A stretch of 64,000 nt of DNA from CADEEN01 sp963740395 (GCA_963740395.1 CAVUEP010000015.1:68206-132205); one strand, 5' to 3'. Shown: positions 18,484 through 28,547, numbered from the stretch's first letter. Translations and numbers: made by a program. Notes: generated by a model from the sequence alone, not told the origin.

Positions 18484-21339
18484 TTACTTGCTCAGCACGA
18501 AGCCCTTGAGCTTGCCGAAGGCCTGGTCGAGCAGCGCCTTCTGCTGCTCATGGTGCAGATGGGCATAGCCCACCGCCGGTGAGGCCGAAGGCGAGCGCCC
18601 GGCGTAGCCGAGCTTCTGGCCGTCGAGCATGTTCTCGTGGATGTAGTGCTGGACGAAGAACCAGGCGCCCTGGTTCTGCGGCTCGTCCTGGCACCACACC
18701 ACTTCGGTGGCGTTCGGAAATTTCTTCAGCTCGGCGGCGAAGGCCTTGTGCGGGAACGGGTAGAGCTGTTCGACGCGCACGATCACGACGTCCCAGGCCT
18801 TCTTCTCGTCGCGGCGCTTGACCAGGTCGTAGATCACCTTGCCAGAGCAGGCAATCACGCGCTTGACCTTCTGCGGATCGATGTCGGGATGATTCGGCCC
18901 GATCACGGTGCGGAACTCGCCCTTGGTGAACTCGGACAACGGCGAGGCCGCATCCTTGTTGCGCAGCAGCGACTTGGGCGTCATGATGATCAGCGGCTTC
19001 CTGAACATGCGCACCATCTGGCGCCGCAGCACATGGAAGATCTGGCTGGCCGAGGTCGGCTGCACGATCTGCATGTTGTTGTCGGCCGCCAACTGCATGA
19101 AGCGCTCCAGGCGCGCCGAGCTGTGCTCGGGGCCCTGGCCTTCGTAGCCGTGGGGCAGCAGCAGCGTGAGTCCGTTGACGCGGCCCCACTTGACTTCGCC
19201 CGAGGCGATGAACTGATCGATCACGACCTGGGCGCCGTTGACGAAGTCGCCGAACTGCGCCTCCCAGATCGTCAGCGTGCCCGGGTCGGCCGAGGCATAG
19301 CCGTACTCGAAGCCGAGCACCGCCTCCTCCGACAGGATCGAATCGATGACGACGAACGGCGCCTGGTTCTCGGCCACGTTGGCCAGCGGAATGTAGGTAC
19401 CGGCGTCCCACTTCTCTCGGTTCTGATCATGCAGCACCGAGTGCCGGTGCACGAAGGTGCCGCGGCCACAGTCCTCGCCCGACAGGCGCACCGGGTAGCC
19501 GCTGGCCACCAGCGAAGCGAACGCCAGGTGCTCGCCCATGCCCCAGTCGACGTTGATCTCGCCGCGGCCCATGGCCGCGCGGTCGGCGAGCACCTTGGCC
19601 ACCAGCGGGTGCGGCTTGAACTCGGCAGGCAACGTCGTGATGCGTTCGGCCAGGCGCTGGACCTCGGCCAGGGGCAAGGCCGTGTCGGCGGCGTCGGTCC
19701 ACTTGCGGTTCAGGTAGGGCGCCCAGTCGACCGCATGCTTGCTCTTGAAGTTGGTCAGCACCGGGTCGATGGTGTGCTTGCCCGCGTCCATCGCCGCGCG
19801 GTAGGCCTTGACCATCTCGTCCGGGCCCTCTTCGGGCAGCACGTTCTGCGCCACCAGCCTGTCGCCGTACAGCTTGCGCGTGCCGGGGTGCGCCGCGATC
19901 TTCTTGTACATCAGGGGTTGGGTCAGGCTCGGCGTGTCCTGCTCGTTGTGGCCGAGCTTGCGGAAACAGATGATGTCGACGACCACGTCCTTGTTGAACT
20001 CCTGCCGGTAGTCCATCGCCAGGCGCGTGCACATGACCACCGCCTCCGGGTCGTCCGCGTTCACATGCAGCACCGGGGCCTCGACCATCTTGACCACGTC
20101 GGTGCAATACAGGGTCGAGCGGCTGTCGCGCGGGTCGCTGGTGGTGAAACCGATCTGGTTGTTGATGACCAGGTGCAGCGTGCCCCCGGTGTAGTAGCCG
20201 CGGGTCTGCGCCAGGGCCAGCGTCTCCATCACCACGCCCTGGCCGGCAAAGGCGGCGTCGCCGTGCACAAGCACCGGCAGCACCTGGTCGCCTTCGAGGT
20301 CGCCGCGACGGTCCAGCCGCGCCTTCACGCTGCCCTCGACCACCGGATTGACGATCTCGAGGTGCGACGGGTTGAACGACAGCGACAGGTGCACCGGTCC
20401 GCCGGGCGTGGACACATCGCTGGAGAAGCCTTGGTGGTACTTGACGTCGCCGGCGGGCAGGTCTTCCTTGGCGGTGTGGTCGAACTCGGCGAACAGGGTG
20501 GCGGGCATCTTGCCCAGGGCGTTGACCAGCACGTTCAACCGTCCCCGGTGCGCCATGCCGATGACGATCTCCTGCACGCCCTTCTCGCCGGCGCGCTGCA
20601 CCAGTTCGTCGAGCGAGGCGATGAAGCTCTCGCTGCCCTCGAGGGAGAAGCGCTTCTGTCCGACGAACTTGGTATGCAGATAGCGCTCGAGGCCCTCGGC
20701 TGCCGTCAGGCGCTCGAGGATGCGGATCTTCTGCTCGGCCGTCAGCGTCGGCTTGCTGCGCATGCCCTCGAGGCGCTCCTGCCACCAGCGCTTCTCGGCC
20801 GGATCGGTGCAGTGCATGGTCTCGACGCCGACCGTGCGGCAGTAGGTCTCGCGCAACGCCTGCATGATCTCGCGCAGCGTCATCTGCTCGCCGCCGAAAT
20901 ACGTGTTCGCGGCGCTGAACATGATGTCCATGTCCGACTCGGACAGGTCGTAGAACGCCGGCTCGAGCTCGGGGATCTTCGGCCGCTCGCCGCGCTTGAG
21001 CGGGTCGAGATCGGCCCAGCGCGAACCCAGGAAGCGGTGCGCCGCGATCAGCGACTGAACATGGACCTGCTTGCGCGCGATCGCCAGATCGGTGCTGCTG
21101 GCCTTGCTCGCAAAGGCGTTGGCCTTGGCACGCTGGGCGAACGACTCGACCACCGGCGCGTGGGCCACGTCGCGCCGCTCGCTGCCATCGGTCGCAGCAA
21201 CGTTCTGCAGGTTGTCGAAGTAGGTGCGCCAGTTGTCGGGCACCGAGCCCGGGTTGTCGAGGTAGGCCTCGTAGAGTTCCTCGACATAGGGAGCGTTGCC
21301 CCCGAACAGGTACGAGTTCGCCCTGCTTTGCTGCATCAT
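18484..21339 (-). CDS. odhA: 2-oxoglutarate dehydrogenase E1 component
   Basis: Thiamine-diphosphate enzyme that decarboxylates 2-oxoglutarate in the TCA cycle. Visible features: the N-terminal E2-contact segment (YVEELYEAYLDNPGSVPDNW), the substrate region IGMAHRGRLNVLVN, the TPP motif from HGDAAFAGQG to INNQIGF, and the C-terminal VWCQDEPQNQGAW. At 951 residues it is full length without a frameshift. The 270 bases upstream hold no gene on this strand and presumably the operon promoter; a ribosome-binding site AAGAGGTGAG precedes the ATG. Confidence 0.95.
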   Translation of the reverse strand: MMQQSRANSYLFGGNAPYVEELYEAYLDNPGSVPDNWRTYFDNLQNVAATDGSERRDVAHAPVVESFAQRAKANAFASKASSTDLAIARKQVHVQSLIAAHRFLGSRWADLDPLKRGERPKIPELEPAFYDLSESDMDIMFSAANTYFGGEQMTLREIMQALRETYCRTVGVETMHCTDPAEKRWWQERLEGMRSKPTLTAEQKIRILERLTAAEGLERYLHTKFVGQKRFSLEGSESFIASLDELVQRAGEKGVQEIVIGMAHRGRLNVLVNALGKMPATLFAEFDHTAKEDLPAGDVKYHQGFSSDVSTPGGPVHLSLSFNPSHLEIVNPVVEGSVKARLDRRGDLEGDQVLPVLVHGDAAFAGQGVVMETLALAQTRGYYTGGTLHLVINNQIGFTTSDPRDSRSTLYCTDVVKMVEAPVLHVNADDPEAVVMCTRLAMDYRQEFNKDVVVDIICFRKLGHNEQDTPSLTQPLMYKKIAAHPGTRKLYGDRLVAQNVLPEEGPDEMVKAYRAAMDAGKHTIDPVLTNFKSKHAVDWAPYLNRKWTDAADTALPLAEVQRLAERITTLPAEFKPHPLVAKVLADRAAMGRGEINVDWGMGEHLAFASLVASGYPVRLSGEDCGRGTFVHRHSVLHDQNREKWDAGTYIPLANVAENQAPFVVIDSILSEEAVLGFEYGYASADPGTLTIWEAQFGDFVNGAQVVIDQFIASGEVKWGRVNGLTLLLPHGYEGQGPEHSSARLERFMQLAADNNMQIVQPTSASQIFHVLRRQMVRMFRKPLIIMTPKSLLRNKDAASPLSEFTKGEFRTVIGPNHPDIDPQKVKRVIACSGKVIYDLVKRRDEKKAWDVVIVRVEQLYPFPHKAFAAELKKFPNATEVVWCQDEPQNQGAWFFVQHYIHENMLDGQKLGYAGRSPSASPAVGYAHLHHEQQKALLDQAFGKLKGFVLSK

Positions 21340-21608
21340 CTTGGCTCACCTCTTGCCGCGGTCTGCGCAGCTTCGATGGGTTACACAACCTTCCGCGTCC
21401 CGGCTCAACCGGTAGGCGGACTAGCTTTCCGTCTTGCCACAACGCTCGATACGCGCCAACGGCAAGGGGACGGGAAGGACCACTCAAGTCATGGCCTGCA
21501 CTCTAGCACCTGTGGTTCGAGCCCCAGGGCCGCGCAGCATCCGATCAATGCGTGAACTGCCCTGCTGTTCGCAGGACCGCGACCATTCCGTTCGCGCAGT
21601 ATCGCTGG

Positions 21609-21941
21609 ATGATCGCGCGCGTCATCGCCATCGAACCCGCCTCCCCGCCCAAACCGGCGCTGGGCGCATCGTGCAACGGTTGCGGCGTCTGCTGCCTGTC
21701 CGAGCCCTGTCCGGTCGGCATCCTCGTCAGCCGCCGCCGCCACGGCCCCTGTGCGGCCGTGCAGTGGGAGGCGGCGGCCGGCCGCTACCGCTGCGGACTG
21801 GCCAGCCGGCCGCGCGCTGCCCTGGATTGGCGCTATGCCCCAGACTGGCTGCCGCAGTTGTGGGCCCGGCTCGCCCGGCGCTGGATCTCGGCGGGTTCGG
21901 GCTGCGACTCGAGCGCGTCGGCCGCGCGTGAGGCGACCTGA
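21609..21941 (+). CDS. Small cysteine-cluster protein (YkgJ-like)
   Basis: A 110-residue protein with a Cys-rich N-terminal motif, ASCNGCGVCCLSEPCPVG, resembling the zinc/iron-binding cluster of YkgJ-type proteins. A later Cys lies in GRYRCGLASR. The start MIARVIAIEPASPPKPAL was chosen because the motif then falls near residue 20. It is divergent from odhA and convergent with a small lipoprotein gene. No substrate or partner is evident. Confidence 0.6.
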   Translation: MIARVIAIEPASPPKPALGASCNGCGVCCLSEPCPVGILVSRRRHGPCAAVQWEAAAGRYRCGLASRPRAALDWRYAPDWLPQLWARLARRWISAGSGCDSSASAAREAT

Positions 21942-21945
21942 GGCG

Positions 21946-22200
21946 CTAGCGCAGCGGCGCTGACGCCGGCGCCGAGGCGGGCGACTCCGATGGCCGTGGC
22001 AAGGTGGCCCCTGCGCCGACGCTCACGCCGCCGCTGCCGACACCTACACCCACACCCACCTGGCCGTCGCCACCCACCGAGACACCCACGCCGCCCATGC
22101 GGCCGACCGGCAGCGACAGCCCGATGCCGATGTGGGCGCAACCGACCCCGGCCGCAGCAACCATCGCCACCGCCAAGCACCGCAACGCGCGCGCGGTCAT
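21946..22200 (-). CDS. Gly/Val-rich small lipoprotein, function unknown
   Basis: An 84-residue product. The signal peptide MTARALRCLAVAMVAAAGVG is followed by a lipobox-like Cys (GVGCAHIG). The mature part is dominated by a Gly-Val-Gly-Val run and ends in a Ser/Ala/Pro tail. Its start overlaps the end of the nitronate monooxygenase gene by four bases (22,197-22,200), suggesting coupling. No family recognised. Confidence 0.5.
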   Translation of the reverse strand: MTARALRCLAVAMVAAAGVGCAHIGIGLSLPVGRMGGVGVSVGGDGQVGVGVGVGSGGVSVGAGATLPRPSESPASAPASAPLR

Positions 22201-23165
22201 GCCGGCTCCTCGAGTGACAGGCGCGCCCGCGCGGCCGCGTACTCGCGGCCCAGCCGCTCGATCAAGGCCGCCGCCGGCACCACCGCGTCGACCGCGCCGA
22301 TGCCCTGGCCGCAGCCCCAGATGTCCTTCCACGCCTTCTTCGAGCCCTCGCCGCCGCCGAAGTCCATCTTGCTCGGGTCGCTCTCGGGCAGCTTGTCCGG
22401 GTCCAGGCCCGCGGCGCGGATCGACGGCTTCAGGTAGTTGCCGTGCACGCCGGTGAACAGGCTCGAGTAGACGATGTCGTCGCTGGTGCCCTCGACGATG
22501 GCCTGCTTGTAGGCCTCGCTCGCACGCGCTTCGGCCGTGGCGATGAAGGCCGAGCCGATGTAGGCCAGGTCGGCGCCCATGGCCTGCGCGGCCAGTACCG
22601 CGTCGCCGGTCCCGATGGCGCCCGACAGGGCCAGCGGGCCGTCGAACCAGCGGCGGATCTCCTGCACCAGGGCCATCGGGCTCTTGACGCCGGCATGCCC
22701 GCCCGCGCCCGCGGCCACGGCGATCAGGCCGTCGGCGCCCTTCTCGATCGCCTTCCTGGCGAAGAAGTTGTTGATGATGTCGTGCAGCACCACGCCGCCC
22801 CAGGCGTGGACGGCGTCGTTGACGTCGGTGCGCGCGCCCAGCGACGTGATGACGATCGGCACCTTGTACTTGGCGCAGACCTGCATGTCGTGCTCGAGCC
22901 GGTCGTTGCTCTTGTGCACGATCTGGTTGATCGCGAACGGTGCTGCCGGCGCATCGGGGTGAGCCCGGTCCCAGGCCGCGAGCGTCTCGCTGATCTCGGC
23001 CAGCCATTCGTCGAGTTGCGACGCCGGGCGCGCATTCAGCGCCGGCATGGCACCGACGATGCCGGCCTGGCATTGCGCAATCACGAGTTTCGGGTTGCTG
23101 ATGATGAACAGCGGCGCGCCGATCACGGGCAGACGCAGCCGCTTGAAGACCGCCGGCAGCGACAT
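22197..23165 (-). CDS. Nitronate monooxygenase (NMO/2-nitropropane dioxygenase family)
   Basis: FMN-dependent TIM-barrel enzyme oxidising alkyl nitronates such as propionate-3-nitronate. The family pattern is clear: LRLPVIGAPLFIISNPKLVIAQCQAGIVGAMPALNAR at the start, the FMN-phosphate segment AVAAGAGGHAG, and MGADLAYIGSAFIATAEA. The length is 322 residues. The ATG at 23,165 overlaps the stop of the acyl-CoA dehydrogenase upstream. The link with etfBA and an acyl-CoA dehydrogenase recurs in Burkholderiales, but its physiological reason is not established here. Confidence 0.88.
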   Translation of the reverse strand: MSLPAVFKRLRLPVIGAPLFIISNPKLVIAQCQAGIVGAMPALNARPASQLDEWLAEISETLAAWDRAHPDAPAAPFAINQIVHKSNDRLEHDMQVCAKYKVPIVITSLGARTDVNDAVHAWGGVVLHDIINNFFARKAIEKGADGLIAVAAGAGGHAGVKSPMALVQEIRRWFDGPLALSGAIGTGDAVLAAQAMGADLAYIGSAFIATAEARASEAYKQAIVEGTSDDIVYSSLFTGVHGNYLKPSIRAAGLDPDKLPESDPSKMDFGGGEGSKKAWKDIWGCGQGIGAVDAVVPAAALIERLGREYAAARARLSLEEPA

Positions 23166-24943
23166 CAGAAGGACTCCAGCGCCATCTCGTTCACGGCGGC
23201 ATGGCCGTCGACGATGCTGTCGCGCACGCCCGGCACCTTGGACAGGATGTGCTCGGCGTAGAAGCGCGCCGTCACGACCTTGGCCTGCATGAAAGCGGCC
23301 TCGTCGCCCTTGGCGGCCTGGTCCTCGGCGACCAGCAGCGCGCGCGCCATCTGCCAGCCCGCCATCAGGTTGCCGGCCAGCATCAGGTAGGGCACCGAGC
23401 CGGCGAACACCGCGTTCGGGCTGGCCTTGGTCTGGCCGGCGACGAAGTCGACCACCTCGACGAAGGCCTTGCGCGCCGCGCTCAGGTGCTTGTGCATGGC
23501 CTGGGCGGCATCGCTGCTCGCGCTTGGCCAAGGCGGCCTCGGTGGCCTCGATCTGCTCGGCGATGGCCTTGGCGGTCTGGCCGCCGTCGCGTGCGGTCTT
23601 GCGCCCGACCAGGTCGTTGGCCTGGATCGCGGTCGTGCCTTCGTAGATGGTCAGGATCTTGGCGTCGCGCAGGTACTGCGCCGCGCCGGTCTCCTCGATG
23701 AAGCCCATGCCGCCATGCACCTGCACGCCCAGCGAGGCCACGTCCAGGCTCATCTCGGTGCTGTAGCCCTTGATCAGCGGCACCAGGAACTCGTAGAAGG
23801 CCTGGTTCTGCTTGCGCACGTCGGCGTCGGCGTGGCGGTGCGACGGCGTCGTAGGCCGCGGCCGCCACCAGCGCCATCGCGCGGCAGCCCTCGGTGTAGG
23901 CGCGCATCGTCATCAGCATGCGCTTGACGTCGGGGTGGTGGATGATCGGCGCGGCGCTGTTCATCGAGCCGTCGACCGGGCGGCCCTGCACGCGGTCGCG
24001 CGCAAACGCCACCGCCTTCTGGTAGGCCCGCTCGGCCAGCGCGATGCCCTGCACGCCCACCGCGTAGCGGGCCGCGTTCATCATGATGAACATGGTCTCC
24101 AGGCCGCGGTTCTCCTGGCCGATCAGTTCGGCCACCGCGCCACCCTGGTCGCCGTACTGCAGCACCGCCGTCGGGCTGGCCTTGATGCCCAGCTTGTGCT
24201 CGATGCTGACGCAATGCACGTCGTTGCGCGAACCGTCGGCGCATGAACTTCGGGCAGATGAACAGCGAGATGCCCTTGACGCCCTCGGGCGCACCCACAA
24301 TCCGCGCCAGCACGAGGTGGACGATGTTCTCGGCCATGTCGTGCTCACCGTAGGTGATGAAGATCTTGGTGCCGAAGAGCTTGTAGCTGCCGTCGGGCTG
24401 CGGCTCGGCGCGCGTGCGCACCGCGGCCAGGTCGCTGCCGGCCTGCGGCTCGGTCAGGTTCATGGTGCCGGTCCAGCTGCCGTCGACCATCTTCGGGATG
24501 TAGGTCGACTGCTGCTCGGGCGTGCCCGCCGTCATCAAGGCCTCGATGGCGCCGTCGGAGAGCAGCGGGCACAGCGCGAAGCTCAGGTTGGCGCTGTTGA
24601 GCATCTCGATGCAGGCCGCGCCGATGGTCTTGGGCAGGCCCTGGCCGCCGAACTCGACCGGGTGTTGCACGCCCTGCCAGCCGCCCTCGGCGAATTGCCG
24701 GAACGCCTGTTTGAAGCCGGCGGTGGTCGTGACCTCGCCGTCCTTCCACGACGAAGGCTTGACGTCGCCGTCGGTGTTCAGCGGCGCGACCACGCCCTCG
24801 TTGAACTTGGCGCATTCCTCGAGCACCGCCTGCGCGGTGTCCAGGCCGGCGTCCTCGAATCCTGGCAGTCGCGCCACGGCCTCGATGTCGGCCAGCTCCT
24901 TCATGCAAAACAGCATGTCCTTGACGGGTGCGCGGTATGTCAT
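23165..24943 (-). CDS. Acyl-CoA dehydrogenase with C-terminal extension, three frameshifts
   Basis: FAD enzyme that oxidises an acyl-CoA and passes electrons to ETF. It belongs to the long (about 595-residue) bacterial class that includes DmdC. Recognisable parts are WTGTMNLTEPQAGSDLAAVRT, FGTKIFITYGEHDMAENIVHLV, HKLGIKASPTAVLQYGD, VHGGMGFIEETGAAQYLRDA and LTIYEGTTAIQANDLVGRK. The frame changes near 24,240, 23,830 and 23,515. Joined, the parts give a protein of normal length. ATG 24,943 has GGAG six bases upstream. It is adjacent to etfA. The frameshifts are probably sequence errors. The acyl substrate is not predictable. Confidence 0.85.
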
Positions 24944-24997
24944 CGAAGTCTCCAATCCACAGGCCCGGGCGCCCGTGGACGCCCGCTCTTCATTGCG

Positions 24998-25927
24998 CTA
25001 CAGCGCCTTCACCATCTCCGGCACGGCGACGAACAGATCGGCCTCGAGCCCGTAATCGGCCACGCTGAAGATCGGCGCCTCAGGGTCCTTGTTGATGCAG
25101 ACGATGACCTTGCTGTCCTTCATGCCCGCCAGGTGCTGGATCGCGCCGCTGATGCCGCAGGCGATGTAGAGCTGCGGCGCGACGATCTTGCCGGTCTGCC
25201 CGACCTGCCAGTCGTTGGGCGCGTAACCGGCGTCGACCGCGGCGCGGCTGGCGCCCAGGGCCGCGCCGAGCTTGTCGGCCAGCGGCGTCAGCACCTCGGT
25301 GAACTTCTCGCTGCTGGCCATCGCGCGGCCCCCGCTGACGATGACCTTGGCCGCGGTCAGCTCGGGGCGGTCGCTGCTGGCGATCTCGCTGCCGACGTAG
25401 GCCGACAGCCCGCTGTCGGCCACCGCGTCGATCGTCTCGACCGCGGCGCTGCCGCCGTCGCCCGCCGGGTCGAAACCCGTCGTGCGCACCGTAATGACCT
25501 TGATGGCGTCGCCCGACTGCACCGTCGCGATGGCGTTGCCGGCGTAGATCGGGCGCTCGAAGGTGTCGGCGCTGATGACTTTCATGGCGTCGCTGATCTG
25601 CGCCACGTCGAGCAGCGCGGCCACGCGCGGCGCCACGTTCTTGCCATGCGCCGTGGCCGGGAACAGCAGGTGGCTGTAGTTCTTGGCCAGCGCCACCACT
25701 TGCGCCGCGATGTTCTCGCCCAGCTGCTCGGCCAGCTGCGCGCCGTCGGCGTGCAGCACCTTGGCCACGCCGGCGATGGCCGCGGCGGCCTTGGCTGCAC
25801 CGGCGGCGTTGTGGCCGGCCACCAGCACATGCACGTCGCCACCACACTGCACCGCGGCCGTCACGGTGTTGAGCGTGGCGGGCTTGAGGGCGCCGTGGTC
25901 GTGTTCGGCTATGACGAGGACAGACAT
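24998..25927 (-). CDS. etfA: Electron transfer flavoprotein alpha subunit
   Basis: FAD-carrying subunit of the ETF heterodimer, which moves electrons from acyl-CoA dehydrogenases to ETF:quinone oxidoreductase. The start MSVLVIAEHDHGALKPATLN is typical. The C-terminal FAD domain shows VIVSGGRAM, then GQTGKIVAPQLYIACGISGAIQHLAGMK and INKDPEAPIFSVADYGL. It has 309 residues and is intact. It lies between etfB and the acyl-CoA dehydrogenase, so the three form an obvious functional unit. Confidence 0.94.
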   Translation of the reverse strand: MSVLVIAEHDHGALKPATLNTVTAAVQCGGDVHVLVAGHNAAGAAKAAAAIAGVAKVLHADGAQLAEQLGENIAAQVVALAKNYSHLLFPATAHGKNVAPRVAALLDVAQISDAMKVISADTFERPIYAGNAIATVQSGDAIKVITVRTTGFDPAGDGGSAAVETIDAVADSGLSAYVGSEIASSDRPELTAAKVIVSGGRAMASSEKFTEVLTPLADKLGAALGASRAAVDAGYAPNDWQVGQTGKIVAPQLYIACGISGAIQHLAGMKDSKVIVCINKDPEAPIFSVADYGLEADLFVAVPEMVKAL

Positions 25928-25991
25928 CTCATTGACTCCTAGGAACCAAACAGGACACACGGCGCTGGCAACACGCCCTTGCCAAGCGGAC

Positions 25992-26068
25992 ACCGCGGAT
26001 CCGGCTCTGCCGGGCCGCTGGTGTCGCCCCCTTGAGGGGGAGCGGCGAAGCCGCTTCGGGGGTGGGCC
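25992..26068. repeat. Intergenic repeat, copy 2
   Basis: The etfA-etfB gap contains ACCGCGGATCCGGC, the palindromic CCCCCTTGAGGGGG, and a GGCGAAGCC element running into CGCTTCGGGGGTGGG. The outer blocks match the copy at 882-922. The inverted repeats could fold in mRNA and reduce etfA expression relative to etfB, but that is inference. Confidence 0.55.
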
Positions 26069-26074
26069 ACATCA

Positions 26075-26836
26075 TCAGATCACCTTCGCTTCGTTCTTGA
26101 GTTTGTCGACCAATGCAGCCACATCGGCCACCTTGACGCCCGCGCCGCGCTTGGGCGGCTCGACGACCTTCAAGGTCTTGATCCGCGACGCCACATCGAC
26201 ACCGAGGTCGGCCGGCTTGACGACGTCGAGCGTCTTCTTCTTGGCCTTCATGATGTTGGGCAGCGTGACGTAGCGCGGCTCGTTCAGGCGCAGGTCGGTC
26301 GTGACCACCGCGGGCAGCGAGAGCTTCACGGTCTCGAGGCCGCCATCGACCTCGCGCGTGACGCTGACCTTGCCCCCTGGCATCGAGCCTTCGACCTCGA
26401 CCTTCGACGCGAAGGTGCCCTGTGGCAGCCCAGCCAGCGCGGCCAGCATCTGCCCGGTCTGGTTGCAGTCGTCGTCGATGGCCTGCTTGCCCAGGATGAT
26501 CAGGCCCGGCTGTTCCTTGTCCACCAGCGCCTTGAGCAGCTTGGCCACGGCCAGCGGCTGCAATTCGTCGGTGCACTCGACCAGGATCGCGCGGTCCGCG
26601 CCGATCGCCATGGCCGTGCGCAGGGTCTCCTGGCATTGCGTGGCGCCGCAACTGACGACGATGACCTCGGTGGCCACGCCCTTCTCGCGCAGCCGCACCG
26701 CCTCTTCGACGGCGATCTCGTCGAAGGGGTTCATGCTCATCTTGACGTTGGCCAGGTCCACCCCGCTGCCGTCGCTCTTGACGCGCACCTTGACGTTGTA
26801 GTCGACGACCCGTTTCACGGGCACCAATACCTTCAT
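26075..26836 (-). CDS. etfB: Electron transfer flavoprotein beta subunit
   Basis: AMP-binding subunit of ETF. The start MKVLVPVKRVVDYNVKVRVK is the family N-terminus. ETF-beta signatures include MNPFDEIAVEEAVRLRE, ILGKQAIDDDCNQTGQMLAA and LPNIMKAKKKTLDVVK. It has 253 residues and is intact. It is the first gene of the etfB-etfA-acyl-CoA dehydrogenase-nitronate monooxygenase run. The upstream gap (26,837-27,033) holds another GC-rich repeat. Confidence 0.94.
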   Translation of the reverse strand: MKVLVPVKRVVDYNVKVRVKSDGSGVDLANVKMSMNPFDEIAVEEAVRLREKGVATEVIVVSCGATQCQETLRTAMAIGADRAILVECTDELQPLAVAKLLKALVDKEQPGLIILGKQAIDDDCNQTGQMLAALAGLPQGTFASKVEVEGSMPGGKVSVTREVDGGLETVKLSLPAVVTTDLRLNEPRYVTLPNIMKAKKKTLDVVKPADLGVDVASRIKTLKVVEPPKRGAGVKVADVAALVDKLKNEAKVI

Positions 26837-26929
26837 GTCGCACTGCTCCTTGTGTTCTTGCGTCAGCCAACTGACGTCGGCCTGCCAGAGGATTGTAGGC
26901 AGTCGCCCCAGGGCGACCCGCGCCTCAGG

Positions 26930-26998
26930 CCAGCGCCGGGCCGCTCCCAAGCGGCCGGAGCTCCCCTCGGGGGACGCGAGCGCAGCGAGCCAGGGGCA
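26930..26998. repeat. GC-rich intergenic repeat upstream of etfB
   Basis: A block with GGGCCGCTCCCAAGCGGCC followed by CCCCTCGGGGG. Both are self-complementary and resemble intergenic repeats scattered through Burkholderiales genomes. It differs from the copies at 882 and 25,992. Confidence 0.45.
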
Positions 26999-27033
26999 CA
27001 CGCTCACACCATAAATCGAACGCTCGTTCTATT

Positions 27034-28339
27034 TTAGGGCGCCCCCTCCAGCCGCAGCGCCTCGCGCGCGCCGCGCTCCACATCCACATGGCGCAGCAGC
27101 CACAGGCCGACCACGAAGAACGCGGCGGTCGATACGATGGCCACGCGGTGGTTGCCCGCCGTGGCCCAGGTGATGGCGCCATAGGTCACGGGGCCGAGGA
27201 TCGCGGCCAGCCGCGTGGCAAAGGCCCACAACCCGAAGAACTCGGCCAGGCGCGCCGGTGGCGCGAGCAGGCCGGCCATGGCGCGGCCGGCCGACTGGCT
27301 CGAGCCCATGCACAGGCCGGCAATCACGGCGGCGACCCAGAACGCGGCCTGTGACGTGGCCAGTGCCGCAATCACGGTCATCGCGATCCAGCCGACCAGC
27401 GTGGCGCCCAGCGCGCGCTTGTGGCCGGTGCGGTCCTGCCAGTAGCCGAAGGCGAACGCGCCGACCGCCGACGCGATGTTGACCAGCAGCACCAGCATCA
27501 TCGTCTGCGCCTGCGTGAAGCCGAACACCTGCTGCGCGTACACCGCGGCCAGCGCGATCACGACCGCGATCCCGGCCTGGTAGGCGGTGGCGCAGGCCAT
27601 CAACCACGAAAAGTCGCGATAGTGCCGCGCCTCGCGCCAGGTCTGGCGCAGCCGCGCCAGCGAGGCGGCGATGCCGTCGGCCGCACCGCCCTGCGGCACG
27701 CGCCCGCTCGCGCAGCAGCGCAAAGGTGGCCAGCGACGCCACGCCATAGACCGCGGCCGTGATCAACATCGTGATCGGCACGAACTGCGTCGCCGGCTGG
27801 CCCTGGCCCTGGGCCCAGGTCACGTAGGCCAGCGAAAGCCCGAGCGACAACATGCCGCCGAAGTAGCCGAAGCTCCAGCCCCAGCCCGAGACCTTGCCCA
27901 GCGCCTCGCGCCGCGCCAGCTCGGGCAGGAAGGCCGCGGTGAGCGTCTCGCCGATCGAATAGAACAGGTTCGACAGCACGATCGCCACCACCGCCAGCGC
28001 CAGGTCGCCCGGCCCCACCAGCGCCAGCACCGCGGTCGTGGCCACACAGGCCGCGGTGCTCAGCGCCAGCAGGCGCTTCTTGGCCGCGCGCAGGTCGGCG
28101 AAGGCGCCGAGTGCGGGCATCACGATCATCACCAGGGCACTCGACAGGCCCAGCGCCAGCGTCCAGGCCAGCGTGGCCCAGTCGGCCTGACCGGCGACGA
28201 CGCCGACGAAGTAGGCGTTGAACACCGCCGTCAGGACCACCGTGGTGTAGCCCGAGTTGGCGAAGTCGTACATCGCCCAGCCGAAGACTTCGCGCTTCTT
28301 CACGCCCGCGTTCAGCGCGGCCTGGTCAAACAGCGGCAT
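27034..28339 (-). CDS. MFS transporter of the Atg22/UMF1 type, one frameshift
   Basis: Inner-membrane permease of about 12 helices. The N-terminal hallmark is REVFGWAMYDFANSGYTTVV, with FYSIGETLTAAFLPELA in the N-terminal half. The frame changes near 27,705, after ATFALLRERAR. The C-terminal half continues from PQGGAADGIAASLARL to HVDVERGAREALRLEGAP. The transported substrate is unknown; the family is named after the yeast vacuolar amino-acid effluxer. The frameshift resembles those in ispG and the acyl-CoA dehydrogenase and is probably an error. Confidence 0.8.
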
Positions 28340-28401
28340 CGAGTCCTCGGTCGCAGTGGATGGCCGCGTCTATCATGCCTGCGCGGGCCCGGCCCGCCGT
28401 T

Positions 28402-28486
28402 GCGCGGGTGACGGAACAGGTAGACGTAGCGGGCTTAAAACCCGCGGCCGCAAGGCGTACGGGTTCGAGTCCCGTCCCGCGTACCA
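28402..28486 (+). tRNA. tRNA-Leu (anticodon UAA)
   Basis: An 85-nt class II tRNA. The acceptor strand GCGCGGG pairs with CCCGCGT. The D arm is GGAACAGGTAGACG. The anticodon stem GCGGG/CCCGC closes the loop CTTAAAA with anticodon TAA. A long variable arm and the T arm GGGTTCGAGTCCC follow, and CCA is encoded. It is the last core gene before the accessory region, and its 3' end points into it. Confidence 0.95.
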
Positions 28487-28547
28487 GCGACGTCAATAGG
28501 CGGCAGGCGAAGGCCTCACGCCGTCGCCGCGCAGCGCCTGATCCGGG

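Noticed and set aside
18637..21555. A 972-codon open frame on the plus strand opposite odhA
   Set aside because: High GC leaves the antisense frame open; it has no domain pattern, while the minus strand encodes a full-length 2-oxoglutarate dehydrogenase E1.
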